Shown piece after piece: positions 1 through 7,736 of a stretch of DNA of 64,000 bases. The stretch spans positions 1-64,000 of the forward strand of contig NZ_JAQZAO010000014.1 in assembly GCF_028737315.1 (NCBI RefSeq), given 5' to 3'. Position 1 is the stretch's first letter; every line of letters begins with the position of its first letter. The notes beneath the pieces are model-generated. The model was not told where the DNA came from. It was given only the letters and a program-made list of their open reading frames with translations, and ran no database searches. Made by a program: the position numbers and the translations under genes. Source of the DNA: Actinomycetospora lemnae. Lineage in GTDB: Bacteria > Actinomycetota > Actinomycetes > Mycobacteriales > Pseudonocardiaceae.

Positions 1-74
1 CTCGAACCCTGTTCTGCCCACAACCCGGCAGGCTGGCCACGATCACGACCAGCCCACCCGGCGGGCCTACTCAG

Positions 75-121
75 TGTCCGCGATGTGCTGAGACATCACC
101 TGTCTCCGATGTCCTGAGCAC
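75..121. repeat. Degenerate 20-bp direct repeat near left edge
   Basis: Two imperfect tandem copies of a TGTCTCCGATGTCCTGAG-like unit lie at 75-95 and 101-121. Spaced near-identical units of this kind can be transposase-binding sites at IS ends, so this may be the terminus of an element lying to the left. No transposase fragment can be recognised in bases 1-74, so the IS interpretation is only a guess. Bases 1-150 hold no gene. Confidence 0.3.
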
Positions 122-150
122 GAGCACGCGCCCATGGGCGCGGCAACTGC

Positions 151-1224
151 TCACAGGGGGCGTGCCACCTGCTCGCGCGTCGTCAGGGCGAGACCGGCAC
201 GCAGGGCCGAGGCGGCGTCGAGGACCGCGTTGCGCGCGGTCGGCACGACGCCCGCCATGCCCGCGTAGCCGTGGATGAGCCCGGGGAAGCGACGGGCGAC
301 GACCGGCACGTCGGCGGCCCGCAGCGCCGCCACGAGCTCCTCGCCCTCGTCGCGCAGCGGGTCGAACCCGGCCGTCGCCACGTAGCAGGGCGGCATGATC
401 GCGAGGTCGTCGACCTCCAGGAGACCGGTGGGCCGGATCGGCTCGATGCCGTCGGGCAGGTAGTAGCGCTCGAAGACCTCGATGTCGACGGTCCGCAGCC
501 CGAAGCCCTCGGCGAAGAGCTCCCGCGACCCGCCGACGCGTCCGGCGTCGGTGACGGGGTAGAGCGCGAGCACGAACGCGGCGGTCTCGTCGCGGTGGCG
601 GGCGAGCTGGTGCGCGGCGGTGAGGGCGAGGTTGGCGCCGGCCGAGTCGCCGCCCGCCGCGACGGCCGTGGCGTGGAAGTCGTCGCGGTGGGTGAGGACG
701 TGGTGCAGCGCCGCCGCCGCGTCCGCGAGACCCGCGGGGAACGGGTTCTCGGGCGCGAGCCGGTACTCCACCGAGAGCACGCGCACGCTCGCCTGGCTCG
801 CGAGCACGCGGCACAGCGGCTCGCTCGACGCGATGCTCCCCAGGGCGAACCCGCCACCGTGGAAGTGGACGAGCAGCGGCGCGGGCCGGCCGGTGACCTC
901 CGCCGGCGTGTAGAGGCGCGCCGTGAGGGTGCCCGCCTCGTCCCGCCCGGGACCCGCCGGCACCGGGATCTGCACCGGGAGGGTCGCGATCCCGGGCGTC
1001 ACCGACTCCGCCAGGCCCGCCGCGCGATCGGTGGCGCGTCGCTGCTCGACCAGCGACGGCTCCTCGCCGCCGGCGATCAGCCCGAGCAGGCGCAGCACGA
1101 GCTGGACGTCGAGATCGAGGGTCTGCCCGTCCCGCGTCACCCTCGGCCCGGCCAGCAGCCGGCGGACGGGTCGGGGCAGTGCGATCAAGGCGCGCAGGAC
1201 GCGACGGAGGAGCCGGAACATCAC
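151..1224 (-). CDS. Alpha/beta hydrolase, hormone-sensitive-lipase-type esterase
   Basis: 357-aa serine hydrolase. An oxyanion-hole HGGG motif is at residues 122-125, the nucleophile elbow GDSAG at 192-196 (Ser194), a candidate acid Asp288 in FDPLRD, and the catalytic His318 in LIHGY. This arrangement is that of family IV (HSL-like) carboxylesterases, which hydrolyse short-chain acyl esters. No signal peptide is obvious; the N-terminus is basic and may be peripheral. The gene stands alone on the minus strand; the DUF3253 gene upstream is separated by about 110 bp that carry a dispersed repeat. The natural substrate cannot be told from sequence. Confidence 0.88.
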   Translation of the reverse strand: MMFRLLRRVLRALIALPRPVRRLLAGPRVTRDGQTLDLDVQLVLRLLGLIAGGEEPSLVEQRRATDRAAGLAESVTPGIATLPVQIPVPAGPGRDEAGTLTARLYTPAEVTGRPAPLLVHFHGGGFALGSIASSEPLCRVLASQASVRVLSVEYRLAPENPFPAGLADAAAALHHVLTHRDDFHATAVAAGGDSAGANLALTAAHQLARHRDETAAFVLALYPVTDAGRVGGSRELFAEGFGLRTVDIEVFERYYLPDGIEPIRPTGLLEVDDLAIMPPCYVATAGFDPLRDEGEELVAALRAADVPVVARRFPGLIHGYAGMAGVVPTARNAVLDAASALRAGLALTTREQVARPL

Positions 1225-1274
1225 CCGCCGACCCTAGGTGCGACGGCGCGACGGGATCGGGGGCGCACCCCACC

Positions 1275-1319
1275 TGGGGGATTTCCTGGCATCTGGCGCC
1301 AGCGTGGACGCCAGGCTGG
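1275..1319 (-). repeat. Dispersed repeat family C, copy 1
   Basis: Read on the minus strand this begins CCAGCCTGGCGTCCACGCTG and ends around CAGGAAATCC. The same 24-nt start and 10-nt end, with a variable 8-nt middle, recur in direct form at 27473-27515. Internal CCTGGC/GCCAGG arms allow a hairpin. It lies between two minus-strand genes. Confidence 0.7.
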
Positions 1320-1335
1320 CACCGGGGCCGGTGCC

Positions 1336-1590
1336 TCAGTCGCCCGGGTGGCGCAGGCGGACGGGGCCGCGGGCGGTGGCGGGGTCGACGACCTCGCCGC
1401 CCTGGGTCATCTCGATCCGCCCGTCGGCGACCAGCCGGCCCGCGACGCGGCGGACGTCGGGCATGAGCTCGCGCCAGTCGTCGGGGTCGACGCGCCGCGC
1501 GGCCTCGGACGGGCAGATCGTCGTGCCCGCGGCCCGGCGGTCGAGCAGGTCGACGATGGCGTCGGCCAACGCGCTCTCGATGTCACCCAC
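1336..1590 (-). CDS. DUF3253 domain protein
   Basis: 84-aa protein starting at a GTG (MGDIESALADAIVDLL). The DAIVDLL...TTICPSEAAR...W..LMP..R..A..L...GRIE pattern is that of the DUF3253 family, small winged-helix-like proteins of unknown function. The length is normal for the family. The Shine-Dalgarno sequence is weak. The next gene upstream is divergent, so this is probably monocistronic. No function is assigned. Confidence 0.7.
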   Translation of the reverse strand: MGDIESALADAIVDLLDRRAAGTTICPSEAARRVDPDDWRELMPDVRRVAGRLVADGRIEMTQGGEVVDPATARGPVRLRHPGD

Positions 1591-1632
1591 GCCCTCGGGG
1601 TACCCGCGGGCCCCGCGGGGTACCGGGACCGG

Positions 1633-2067
1633 GTGAGCTCGGAGCCGGTGGTCCGTGAGGTGACGATCAACGCCCCCGTGGAGAAGGTGCTCGAGGCGGT
1701 GCAGGACCTCGAGAACACCGACCGCTGGGCCAGCGAGGCGAAGGCCGCGTCCATCAGGTCCCGCGACGACCAGGGCCGCCCGACGCGGATCGTCGTCACC
1801 CTCGGCGCCCTGCGCTTCACCACCGACGCGACGTACGAGGTGACCTACGGCGACGGCTCGGTGACCCTGACCTGCGTCGACGCCCGCCTCATCCGCGAGA
1901 GCACCATCGCCTACACCGCCCACGACGAGGGCGGCGCGCGCACGCGGCTCGTCATGTCCTCGACGATGGAGGTCAGCGTCCGCGTCCCCCGCTGGGGCCT
2001 GGACCGGGCCATGGGCTCCAGCGCCGAGAAGAACCTCGCGTCCATCAAGAAGGACGCGGAGGGCTAG
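1633..2067 (+). CDS. SRPBCC family protein (START-like lipid/ligand-binding fold)
   Basis: 144 aa from a GTG start. The opening (VVREVTINAPVEKVLEAVQDLENTDRW) is the typical N-terminal strand and helix of the SRPBCC/polyketide-cyclase fold, followed by alternating strands and a long C-terminal helix (AMGSSAEKNLASIKKDAE). Members bind hydrophobic ligands or act as non-enzymatic chaperones and cyclases; no catalytic residue can be identified. Its stop overlaps by 4 bp the end of a second, convergent SRPBCC gene, so the two 3' ends share sequence. Confidence 0.75.
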   Translation: MSSEPVVREVTINAPVEKVLEAVQDLENTDRWASEAKAASIRSRDDQGRPTRIVVTLGALRFTTDATYEVTYGDGSVTLTCVDARLIRESTIAYTAHDEGGARTRLVMSSTMEVSVRVPRWGLDRAMGSSAEKNLASIKKDAEG

Positions 2068-2570
2068 TCACGGGTGGGCCGGCCCGCCGCTTCGCGGACG
2101 TCCGTCCCCTGCTCGGCGAACGCCTTGAAGTCCTGCATGTGCTTTCGCGACTGCCGGCGGAAGGCGCCGCGCATGAACGGCGCCGCCAGGCGCATCGGCA
2201 GGCTGCTGAACCGGTACTCGCTCTCGCTCGCCCACAGCGTCGTCCCCGGACCGGCCTCGGTCAGCCGGTCCCGCACGACGCTCCACATGCCCTCCGCGAC
2301 GATCTCGCGGTCGAACCGGACGATGCTGTCGCTCGGGATCCCGTGCAGGTCCGCCGGTTCCCGGCGCGTGATGGTCTCGGTGCCCTCCATCTCCTGCTGA
2401 CCCATCCGCATCACGACGCGCGACTCGGTCCCGACCTGACCGTGCCCACCCCGCACCGGCTCGTGCCGCACCAGGCCCCGCAGCCACTTCGGCAGGTGGG
2501 CGGGGTCGGCGAGCAGCTGCGCCACCTCCTCGCGCGGGAGGGCGATCTCGATCGAGACGGTGTACTCCAT
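2064..2570 (-). CDS. SRPBCC family protein
   Basis: 168-aa START-like protein. It begins MEYTVSIEIALPREEVAQLLADPAHLPKWL, the signature opening of this fold, and ends with a long helix rich in Arg and Gln (FMRGAFRRQSRKHMQDFKAF) that would cover the cavity. It converges on and overlaps the preceding SRPBCC gene by 4 bp. The two are only distantly alike and need not be recent duplicates. The ligand is unknown. A 7-bp-arm inverted repeat upstream (2621-2655) may be its operator. Confidence 0.75.
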   Translation of the reverse strand: MEYTVSIEIALPREEVAQLLADPAHLPKWLRGLVRHEPVRGGHGQVGTESRVVMRMGQQEMEGTETITRREPADLHGIPSDSIVRFDREIVAEGMWSVVRDRLTEAGPGTTLWASESEYRFSSLPMRLAAPFMRGAFRRQSRKHMQDFKAFAEQGTDVREAAGRPTRD

Positions 2571-2620
2571 GGCGGCGCGCTCCCCGAACCCCTGGTGGAC
2601 GGGGGCACGCTAGGCGACCG

Positions 2621-2655
2621 CACTCGTATCAGTCCAGGCTTATGAATGACGAGTG
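2621..2655. promoter_or_regulatory. Inverted repeat upstream of SRPBCC gene
   Basis: CACTCGT (2621-2627) and its exact complement ACGAGTG (2649-2655) are separated by 21 bp that are unusually AT-rich for this genome. It lies in the gap between the SRPBCC start (2570) and the CoA-transferase stop (2679), where a minus-strand promoter is expected. The regulator is unknown. Confidence 0.35.
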
Positions 2656-2678
2656 GCCACGCGCCGCGGCGTCGGCCC

Positions 2679-3875
2679 TCAGACCACCTTCTCCTCGGCC
2701 AGGGCCGCGAGCTGCTCGTCCGACAGCCCCAGCTCGCCGTAGACCTCGGCGTTGTGGTGCCCCGGCACGGGCGGGCCGGCCCAGCGCACCGCGCCCGGGG
2801 TGTCGGAGAAGACCGGCACGACGCCGGGGCCCAGGACGTCCTCGTCGAAGCGCTCGTCGAAGTGCGGCGCAAGCATGCCGCGGGCGCGGAACTGGGGGTC
2901 GGCGACGACCTCGGCCGCGGTGTTGATCGGCCCGCAGATGACGCCCGCCTCGTCGAGCACGCGGCGCACCTCGTCCGCGGGCAGCGAGCCCACCCAGTCG
3001 CCGACGATCCCGTCGAGCTCGTCCTGGCGCTCGCCGCGGGCGCGGTGGTCGGCGAAGCGCGGGTCGTCGGCGAGCTCCGGGCGCCCCATCGCGCCGCACA
3101 GCCGCCGGAACACGGTGTCCTGGTTCGCCGCGACGACCAGCCACAGCTCGTCGGCGGTGAGGTAGACGTTCGACGGGGCGATGCCCTCGAGGCGCGTGCC
3201 GCCGGGCTGCCGGATGCGGCCGAGCTTGTCGTACTCGGGGATGATCGACTCGAGCACCGACAGGCACGCCTCGGTCAGCGCGACGTCGACGACCTGCCCC
3301 TGCCCCGTGCGCTCGCGGTGGTGCAGCGCGGCGAGCACGCCCTGCACCGCGACCATCCCGGCCAGCGAGTCGCCCAGCGAGATCGCCTGCCGCGGCGGCG
3401 CCTGCCCCGGGTAGCCGTTGATGTAGCGCAGACCCGAGAGGGCCTCGGCCACCGACGCGTAGCCCGCCTTGTCCGCGTAGGGGCCCGTCTGGCCGTAGCC
3501 CGACACCCGCGCGAGCACCAGCCCCGGGTTCACCGCCGACAGCCGGTCCCACCCGAGGTTCCAGCGCTCGAGCGTGCCCGGCCGGAAGTTCTCGACGATG
3601 ACGTCGGCGCCCTCGACGAGCCGCAGGAAGAGCTCCTGGCCGCGCTCGGAGCGCAGGTCGAGGGTGATGCAGCGCTTGTTGCGGGCGTGGACGGTCCACC
3701 ACAGCCGGTGGCCCTTGTACGACTCCTGGCCCCAGTCGCGCATCGGGTCCTGGCCGCCCGGCGGCTCGATCTTGACGACGTCCGCGCCGTAGTCGGCGAG
3801 CAGCCGCCCGGCGAACGGCCCGGCGACGATCGTGCCCAGCTCGAGCACACGGACGTCGGCCAGCGGACCGGTCAC
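2679..3875 (-). CDS. CaiB/BaiF family (class III) CoA-transferase
   Basis: 398 aa from a GTG. The N-terminal VRVLELGTIVAGPFAGRLLADYGADVVKIEPP block, RNKRCITLDLRSERGQ and VIVENFRPG are hallmarks of class III (formyl-CoA transferase-like) enzymes, which move CoA between carboxylic acids through aspartyl-CoA intermediates. The likely catalytic Asp is in SLGDSLAGM. The GTG overlaps the flavin reductase TGA by 4 bp, so the two are translationally coupled. The CoA donor and acceptor are unknown. Lying divergently from the catechol operon, it may activate an aromatic or aliphatic acid (inference). Confidence 0.88.
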   Translation of the reverse strand: MTGPLADVRVLELGTIVAGPFAGRLLADYGADVVKIEPPGGQDPMRDWGQESYKGHRLWWTVHARNKRCITLDLRSERGQELFLRLVEGADVIVENFRPGTLERWNLGWDRLSAVNPGLVLARVSGYGQTGPYADKAGYASVAEALSGLRYINGYPGQAPPRQAISLGDSLAGMVAVQGVLAALHHRERTGQGQVVDVALTEACLSVLESIIPEYDKLGRIRQPGGTRLEGIAPSNVYLTADELWLVVAANQDTVFRRLCGAMGRPELADDPRFADHRARGERQDELDGIVGDWVGSLPADEVRRVLDEAGVICGPINTAAEVVADPQFRARGMLAPHFDERFDEDVLGPGVVPVFSDTPGAVRWAGPPVPGHHNAEVYGELGLSDEQLAALAEEKVV

Positions 3876-4366
3876 TCCGCCGCCGCCGCGGGGCTCGTGC
3901 GGGCGTAGCTCCCGCGGTGGAACACCAGCGGCGGGTCGCCCGGCGCGCCGAGGTCGTGCACGGCGCCGACGACGATGAGGTGGTCGCCGCCGTCGTGCAC
4001 GGCGTGCAGCGTGCAGTCGATCCACGCCGTGGCGCCCCCGAGGATCGGGGAGCCCAGCCCGGAGAGGCGCCAGTCGACGCCCGCGAACTTGTCGCCGCCG
4101 GAGACCGCGAACCGCGTCGAGAGCGCCTCCTGCTCGGCGGAGAGCACGTTGACGACGAACCGGCCCGTCGCCTCGATCTTCGGCCAGCTCGACGAGGAGC
4201 GCCCCGGCAGCACGAGCACGAGCGGCGGGTCGAGCGAGAGCGACGAGAACGACTGACACGTGAAGCCCGCCGGCCCGTCGGGGGTGGTGCCGGTGACGAC
4301 GGTGACACCGCTGGGGAAGTGCCCCAGCACCTGCCGCATCGTCGAGGGGTCGGTGCCCTCGCTCAT
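3872..4366 (-). CDS. Flavin reductase family protein (FMN-binding split barrel)
   Basis: 164 aa starting at ATG 4366, preceded by GGGAGG. MRQVLGHFPSGVTVVTG, GFTCQSFSSLSLDPPLVLV and FVVNVLS are the conserved blocks of HpaC/HsaB-type NAD(P)H:flavin reductases, which supply reduced flavin to two-component monooxygenases. The usual C-terminal histidine-containing segment is present (LVFHRGSY). Its start faces the catechol operon across a 220-bp divergent region, and its stop overlaps the CoA-transferase start. No partner oxygenase component is in the window, so the client enzyme must be encoded elsewhere. Confidence 0.88.
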   Translation of the reverse strand: MSEGTDPSTMRQVLGHFPSGVTVVTGTTPDGPAGFTCQSFSSLSLDPPLVLVLPGRSSSSWPKIEATGRFVVNVLSAEQEALSTRFAVSGGDKFAGVDWRLSGLGSPILGGATAWIDCTLHAVHDGGDHLIVVGAVHDLGAPGDPPLVFHRGSYARTSPAAAAE

Positions 4367-4586
4367 TCGCTGCCTCCCGGGGAGCTGTGCCTCTCCGCAC
4401 CGTATTGCCCCCGTGTACGCGCCGCAGGCATGAGTCCGCGCACGTCGCGCGGGATGACGGGACGCCGACTCCGCCGGCGATCCAGACGCTGCACGTCTCG
4501 ATCGATCTGCACTCCGCTCTTTTTCGTCCGGGATGGCTCGTGTCACGCTCGTCGCGGCCCGGTCATCGTCGGACGGAGGGCAGCCC
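4367..4586. promoter_or_regulatory. Divergent promoter region of the catechol operon
   Basis: 220 bp between the flavin reductase and FAD monooxygenase starts must hold promoters for both directions. It includes an AT-rich stretch around 4500-4530 with a self-complementary ATCGAT step and a strong GGACGGAGGG ribosome-binding site at 4571-4580 serving the GTG at 4587. No exact operator can be named; the LysR protein encoded in the operon is the obvious candidate regulator. Confidence 0.4.
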
Positions 4587-5777
4587 GTGACGCGCGTCCT
4601 CGTCGTCGGCGCCGGCATCGGCGGGCTGACCCTCGGCATCACCCTGCAGCGCGCGGGCGTGCCGGTGGAGATCCACGAGCGCGCCGAGGAGCTGCGCGAG
4701 GTCGGCGCCGCCGTCGCCATCTCCGCCAACGGCACCCGCGTGCTCGCCCGCCTCGGCCTGGGCGCCGAGCTCGAGGCGGCGGGCACCCCGCCGACCGAGC
4801 TGGTCTTCCGCGACGGGCGCAGCGGCGAGCGGATCGCCGCCCACCCCGGCGGCGCCGCGTACCGCGGGCGCTTCGGCGCGCCCTACCTCGGCATCCACCG
4901 CGTCGACCTGCAGCAGGCGCTGGCCCGCGCCTTCGGCGCCGAGCACCTGCACCTCGGATCGGCGGTCACCGCCGTGGACTCCGACGACCGCGGCGCGACG
5001 GTCACGTTCGCCGACGGGTCGACGGCGGGCGCGGACGTCGTCGTCGGCGCGGACGGCGTGCACTCGCTGGTGCGCGCCCACGTCGCCGGTCCCGACGCCC
5101 GCCCGGTGTACACGGGGACGAGCGGCTTCCGCGGCCTCGTGCCGCGGGACGCGCTGACCGCGCTGCCCGACCCGCTCGCCATCCAGTTCTGGGCCGGGCC
5201 GGACGCGCACCTGCTGCACTACCCGCTCGGCGGCCCGCGCGCGGGCGACGACACGGTCAACTTCCTGGCCGTGCTCTGCGGCCCCGACACCTGGGACGGC
5301 GGCAACCGGCCCGCCCCACCCGGCGAGCTGCTCGCGGCCTTCGCCGGCTGGCACCCGGCCGTGCTCGAGATGCTGGGCGCGGTCGAGCAGAGCCCCCGCT
5401 GGCCGCTGCTCGCCCTGCCCCCGCTCACGACCTGGACCCGCGGGCGGGTCGCGCTGCTCGGCGACGCCTGCCACGCGATGCTGCCCCACCACGGCCAGGG
5501 CGCGGGCACCTCGATCGAGGACGCCGCGCACCTGGGCGCCCTGCTCGCGACGACCGGGCCGGACGAGGCGCTCGCCGCCTACCCCCGCCACCGCCGCGCC
5601 CGCACGCGCGCGATCGCCCGCAGCGCCTGGGAGACCGGGACGTTGCTGCACCTCGCCGACGACCACCCCCGCGTACCGGAGCGGGACAAACGCTTCGCCG
5701 GCTACCTGCCCGACAACGCCTGGGTGCACGACCACGACGTCGCCGCCCGCGACCACCACCTGAGGAGAACCCGTTGA
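4587..5777 (+). CDS. FAD-dependent aromatic monooxygenase (salicylate-hydroxylase-like)
   Basis: 396 aa from GTG 4587, chosen because GGACGGAGGG lies 7 nt upstream. The GAGIGG dinucleotide fold is at residues 8-13, the DG motif (VVGADGVHS) near 155, and the GD ribityl motif (GDACHAMLPHHGQG) near 292: the layout of single-component class A flavoprotein hydroxylases. These use NAD(P)H and O2 to hydroxylate phenolic acids. Because the next gene is catechol 1,2-dioxygenase (stop/start overlap TTGA), a decarboxylating hydroxylation yielding catechol, as with salicylate 1-hydroxylase, is the best guess; 3-hydroxybenzoate or other hydroxylases are alternatives. Confidence 0.85.
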   Translation: MTRVLVVGAGIGGLTLGITLQRAGVPVEIHERAEELREVGAAVAISANGTRVLARLGLGAELEAAGTPPTELVFRDGRSGERIAAHPGGAAYRGRFGAPYLGIHRVDLQQALARAFGAEHLHLGSAVTAVDSDDRGATVTFADGSTAGADVVVGADGVHSLVRAHVAGPDARPVYTGTSGFRGLVPRDALTALPDPLAIQFWAGPDAHLLHYPLGGPRAGDDTVNFLAVLCGPDTWDGGNRPAPPGELLAAFAGWHPAVLEMLGAVEQSPRWPLLALPPLTTWTRGRVALLGDACHAMLPHHGQGAGTSIEDAAHLGALLATTGPDEALAAYPRHRRARTRAIARSAWETGTLLHLADDHPRVPERDKRFAGYLPDNAWVHDHDVAARDHHLRRTR

Positions 5778-6655
5778 CCACCACCCAGCCGGGCGCGGAC
5801 CAGTCCGTCTCCGACGCCGTCACCGCCGGCTCCCACGCCACCGAGTCCGCCCGCTCCGGGCTCTCCAACCTCCGCGGCCCCGGCTCGGGCGAGGTCGACC
5901 AGCAGCGGGTCGCCACCGTCGTCGGCGCCGCGCTCGAGGGCATCCGGTCGGCCATCCGCGAGCACGAGGTCACCTACGAGGAGTTCGACGCGTTCAAGCG
6001 CTGGCTCATCGCCGTCTCCGACACCGGCGAGTGGCCGCTGTTCCTCGACGTCTACCTCGAGCACGAGGTCGAGAAGGTCGCGGCGAAGCGTCAGCAGGGC
6101 TCGGTCGGCACGATCCTCGGCCCGTTCTGGCTCGACGAGCAGGCCCGGCTCGACACCCCGGCCACGCTGCCGATGCGCGACGACGAGCCGGGCACGCCGA
6201 TGATCCTCGCCGGCCAGGTGACCTCGACCGACGGCACGCCGCTGGCCGGCGCGACGGTCGACATCTGGCACACCGACGACGAGGGCTGGTACTCCGGCTT
6301 CGCCGCCAAGCCGCCGGCCGGGAACCTGCGCGGCGTGGTGCGCTGCGACGACCAGGGCCGCTTCGAGATCCACACCCGCAAGCCCGCGCCGTACACGATC
6401 CCGCTCGACGGCCCGACCGGGCAGATGACCCAGGCCGCCGGCTGGAGCCCGTGGCGGCCCGCGCACATCCACCTGCTCGTCGCCGCGCCCGGCCACCGGA
6501 CGCTGACCAGCCAGCTGTTCTTCACCGGCGACCCCTACCTGGGCAACGACGTCGCCTCGGCCGACAAGCCCGAGCTCACCCTCGACCCGCAGCCGACGGG
6601 GAACGGTGACGAGATCCGCGCCGACCGCGACTTCGTGCTGGAGCGGGAGACGTAG
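5774..6655 (+). CDS. catA: Catechol 1,2-dioxygenase
   Basis: 293 aa intradiol dioxygenase starting at a TTG that overlaps the upstream TGA, with GAGGAG in front. Fe(III) ligands fit Tyr173 (GWYSGF), Tyr207 (PAPYTIP), His231 and His233 (AHIHL), with spacing close to the known catechol dioxygenases. The helical N-terminal linker domain (about residues 1-110) precedes the catalytic beta sandwich. It opens catechol to cis,cis-muconate, the substrate of catB two genes downstream. Hydroxyquinol dioxygenase is an alternative but the catB/catC context argues for catechol. The TAG stop lies inside a dispersed repeat copy. Confidence 0.92.
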   Translation: MTTTQPGADQSVSDAVTAGSHATESARSGLSNLRGPGSGEVDQQRVATVVGAALEGIRSAIREHEVTYEEFDAFKRWLIAVSDTGEWPLFLDVYLEHEVEKVAAKRQQGSVGTILGPFWLDEQARLDTPATLPMRDDEPGTPMILAGQVTSTDGTPLAGATVDIWHTDDEGWYSGFAAKPPAGNLRGVVRCDDQGRFEIHTRKPAPYTIPLDGPTGQMTQAAGWSPWRPAHIHLLVAAPGHRTLTSQLFFTGDPYLGNDVASADKPELTLDPQPTGNGDEIRADRDFVLERET

Positions 6656-6667
6656 CGGAGCTCGACC
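6643..6667 (+). repeat. Dispersed repeat family B, copy 1 (shortened)
   Basis: GCGGGAGACG followed by TAGCGGAGCTCGACC. It matches the copies at 6674-6703 and 46489-46516 but lacks the 5-nt segment before AGCGGAGCTC. The catA stop codon TAG (6653-6655) falls within it, so the repeat forms the 3' end of catA. Confidence 0.65.
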
Positions 6668-6673
6668 ATCGAA

Positions 6674-6703
6674 GCGGGAGACGGAGCGCAGCGGAGCTCG
6701 ACC
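6674..6703 (+). repeat. Dispersed repeat family B, copy 2
   Basis: GCGGGAGACGG followed by AGCGCAGCGGAGCTCGACC. It is nearly tandem with copy 1 and matches 46489-46516 for 27-28 nt. It fills the 70-bp catA-LysR gap just before the GAGGAGGAGG ribosome-binding site. Confidence 0.7.
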
Positions 6704-6725
6704 AGAGGAGGAGGTCGGACGACCA

Positions 6726-7736
6726 GTGGAGACGCGCCAGCTGCGCTACTTCGTCGCGGTCGCCGAGACGCGGCACTTCGGGCGGGCGGCCGAGCAGCTG
6801 CACATCGCCCAGTCGCCGCTGTCCCAGGCGATCCGGCAGCTGGAGTCGCAGCTCGGCGCCCCGCTGTTCGAGCGCACCACCCGCCGGGTCGACCTCACGC
6901 CCGCGGGCGAGGCGCTGCTGCCCGAGGCGGTGCGCATCCTCGCGTCGCTCGACGCGGCCCGCGACCAGGTGGGCCGCGTCGCCGCCGGCGCGCTCGGGCG
7001 GCTGCGGATCGGCGCGACGGGGCTGGCGGCCTACCGGCACGTCCCGGAGCTGGTCCGCCGGCTGGCCGCCGAGCTGCCCGGCCTCGCGCTGACCGTCACC
7101 AGCGAGATGCTCACCCCCGCGCTCGAGGCCGCGCTCGCCGACCACCGCATCGACCTCGCGGTCCTGCGCCCGCCGGTGCGCGACACGTCGCTCGCCCACC
7201 ACCTCCTCGCCCGCGAGCACCTCGTGCTGGCGGTCCCGGCGGGCCACCGGCTCGCGACCCCGGGCAGGGAGCAACGCCCTCGCTCGGTCCACGCCCCGCC
7301 GCCGGCGCCCCTCGCCGACCTCGCCGACCTCGCCGACCTCGCCGACCTCGCCGACCTCGCCGACCTCGCCGACCTCGCCGACCTCGCCGACCTCGCCGAC
7401 GAGGACTTCGTCGTCTACGCGCCGCCGGGCTCGGTGGTCGGCGAGGCGGCGGCGCGGGCGTGCCGCGCGGCCGGGTTCACGCCACGCGCCACCCACGAGG
7501 CCGACCAGACCTCGATCGTGCTCGCCCTCGTCGCCGCCGGCGTCGGGGTGGCGCTGCTGCCGTCGTCGGTGCTGGCGGTCGCCGTCGAGGGTGTGCGCTA
7601 CGTCGAGCTCGCCGACCCGGATCCCGTCACCACCGACGTCGCGCTGGCCTGGCGCCGCGACGACCCCCAGCCGGCCCTGGCCCGGGCGCTCGCCGTCCTG
7701 TGCCGGCCCGACCACCCGGAGACCGCTCCCGCATGA
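6726..7736 (+). CDS. LysR-type transcriptional regulator of the catechol operon
   Basis: 336 aa from GTG 6726. The N-terminal winged helix-turn-helix (residues 1-60: RQLRYFVAVAETRHFGRAAEQLHIAQSPLSQAIRQLE) is classic LysR; the rest is a periplasmic-binding-like effector domain that probably senses muconate or another pathway acid. It lies inside the operon, between catA and catB, and its TGA overlaps the catB ATG (ATGA). Odd feature: residues 196-225 are ten uninterrupted LAD repeats where relatives have roughly one LADLADE, expanding a loop in the effector domain. Despite this the frame is intact. Confidence 0.9.
   Translation: METRQLRYFVAVAETRHFGRAAEQLHIAQSPLSQAIRQLESQLGAPLFERTTRRVDLTPAGEALLPEAVRILASLDAARDQVGRVAAGALGRLRIGATGLAAYRHVPELVRRLAAELPGLALTVTSEMLTPALEAALADHRIDLAVLRPPVRDTSLAHHLLAREHLVLAVPAGHRLATPGREQRPRSVHAPPPAPLADLADLADLADLADLADLADLADLADLADEDFVVYAPPGSVVGEAAARACRAAGFTPRATHEADQTSIVLALVAAGVGVALLPSSVLAVAVEGVRYVELADPDPVTTDVALAWRRDDPQPALARALAVLCRPDHPETAPA
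7311..7400 (+). repeat. Perfect 9-bp x 10 tandem repeat inside LysR gene
   Basis: The unit CTCGCCGAC is repeated ten times with no mismatch, encoding (Leu-Ala-Asp)10. Because the unit is a multiple of three, gain or loss of copies keeps the frame but changes the length of the effector-domain loop. Perfect identity suggests recent expansion by slippage; an assembly artefact cannot be excluded. Confidence 0.95.

Noticed and set aside
271..1632. Long plus-strand open frame antisense to the esterase
   Set aside because: Composition is Arg/Gly/Val-rich typical of antisense frames in GC-rich DNA; only its last part (from GTG 1633) is a real SRPBCC gene.
4563..5759. 398-codon minus-strand frame opposite the FAD monooxygenase
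   Set aside because: Shadow of the coding strand with no domain and no ribosome-binding site.
7311..7400. Tandem repeat as a CRISPR array
   Set aside because: Unit is 9 bp with no spacers and translates in frame within a regulator; no cas genes nearby.
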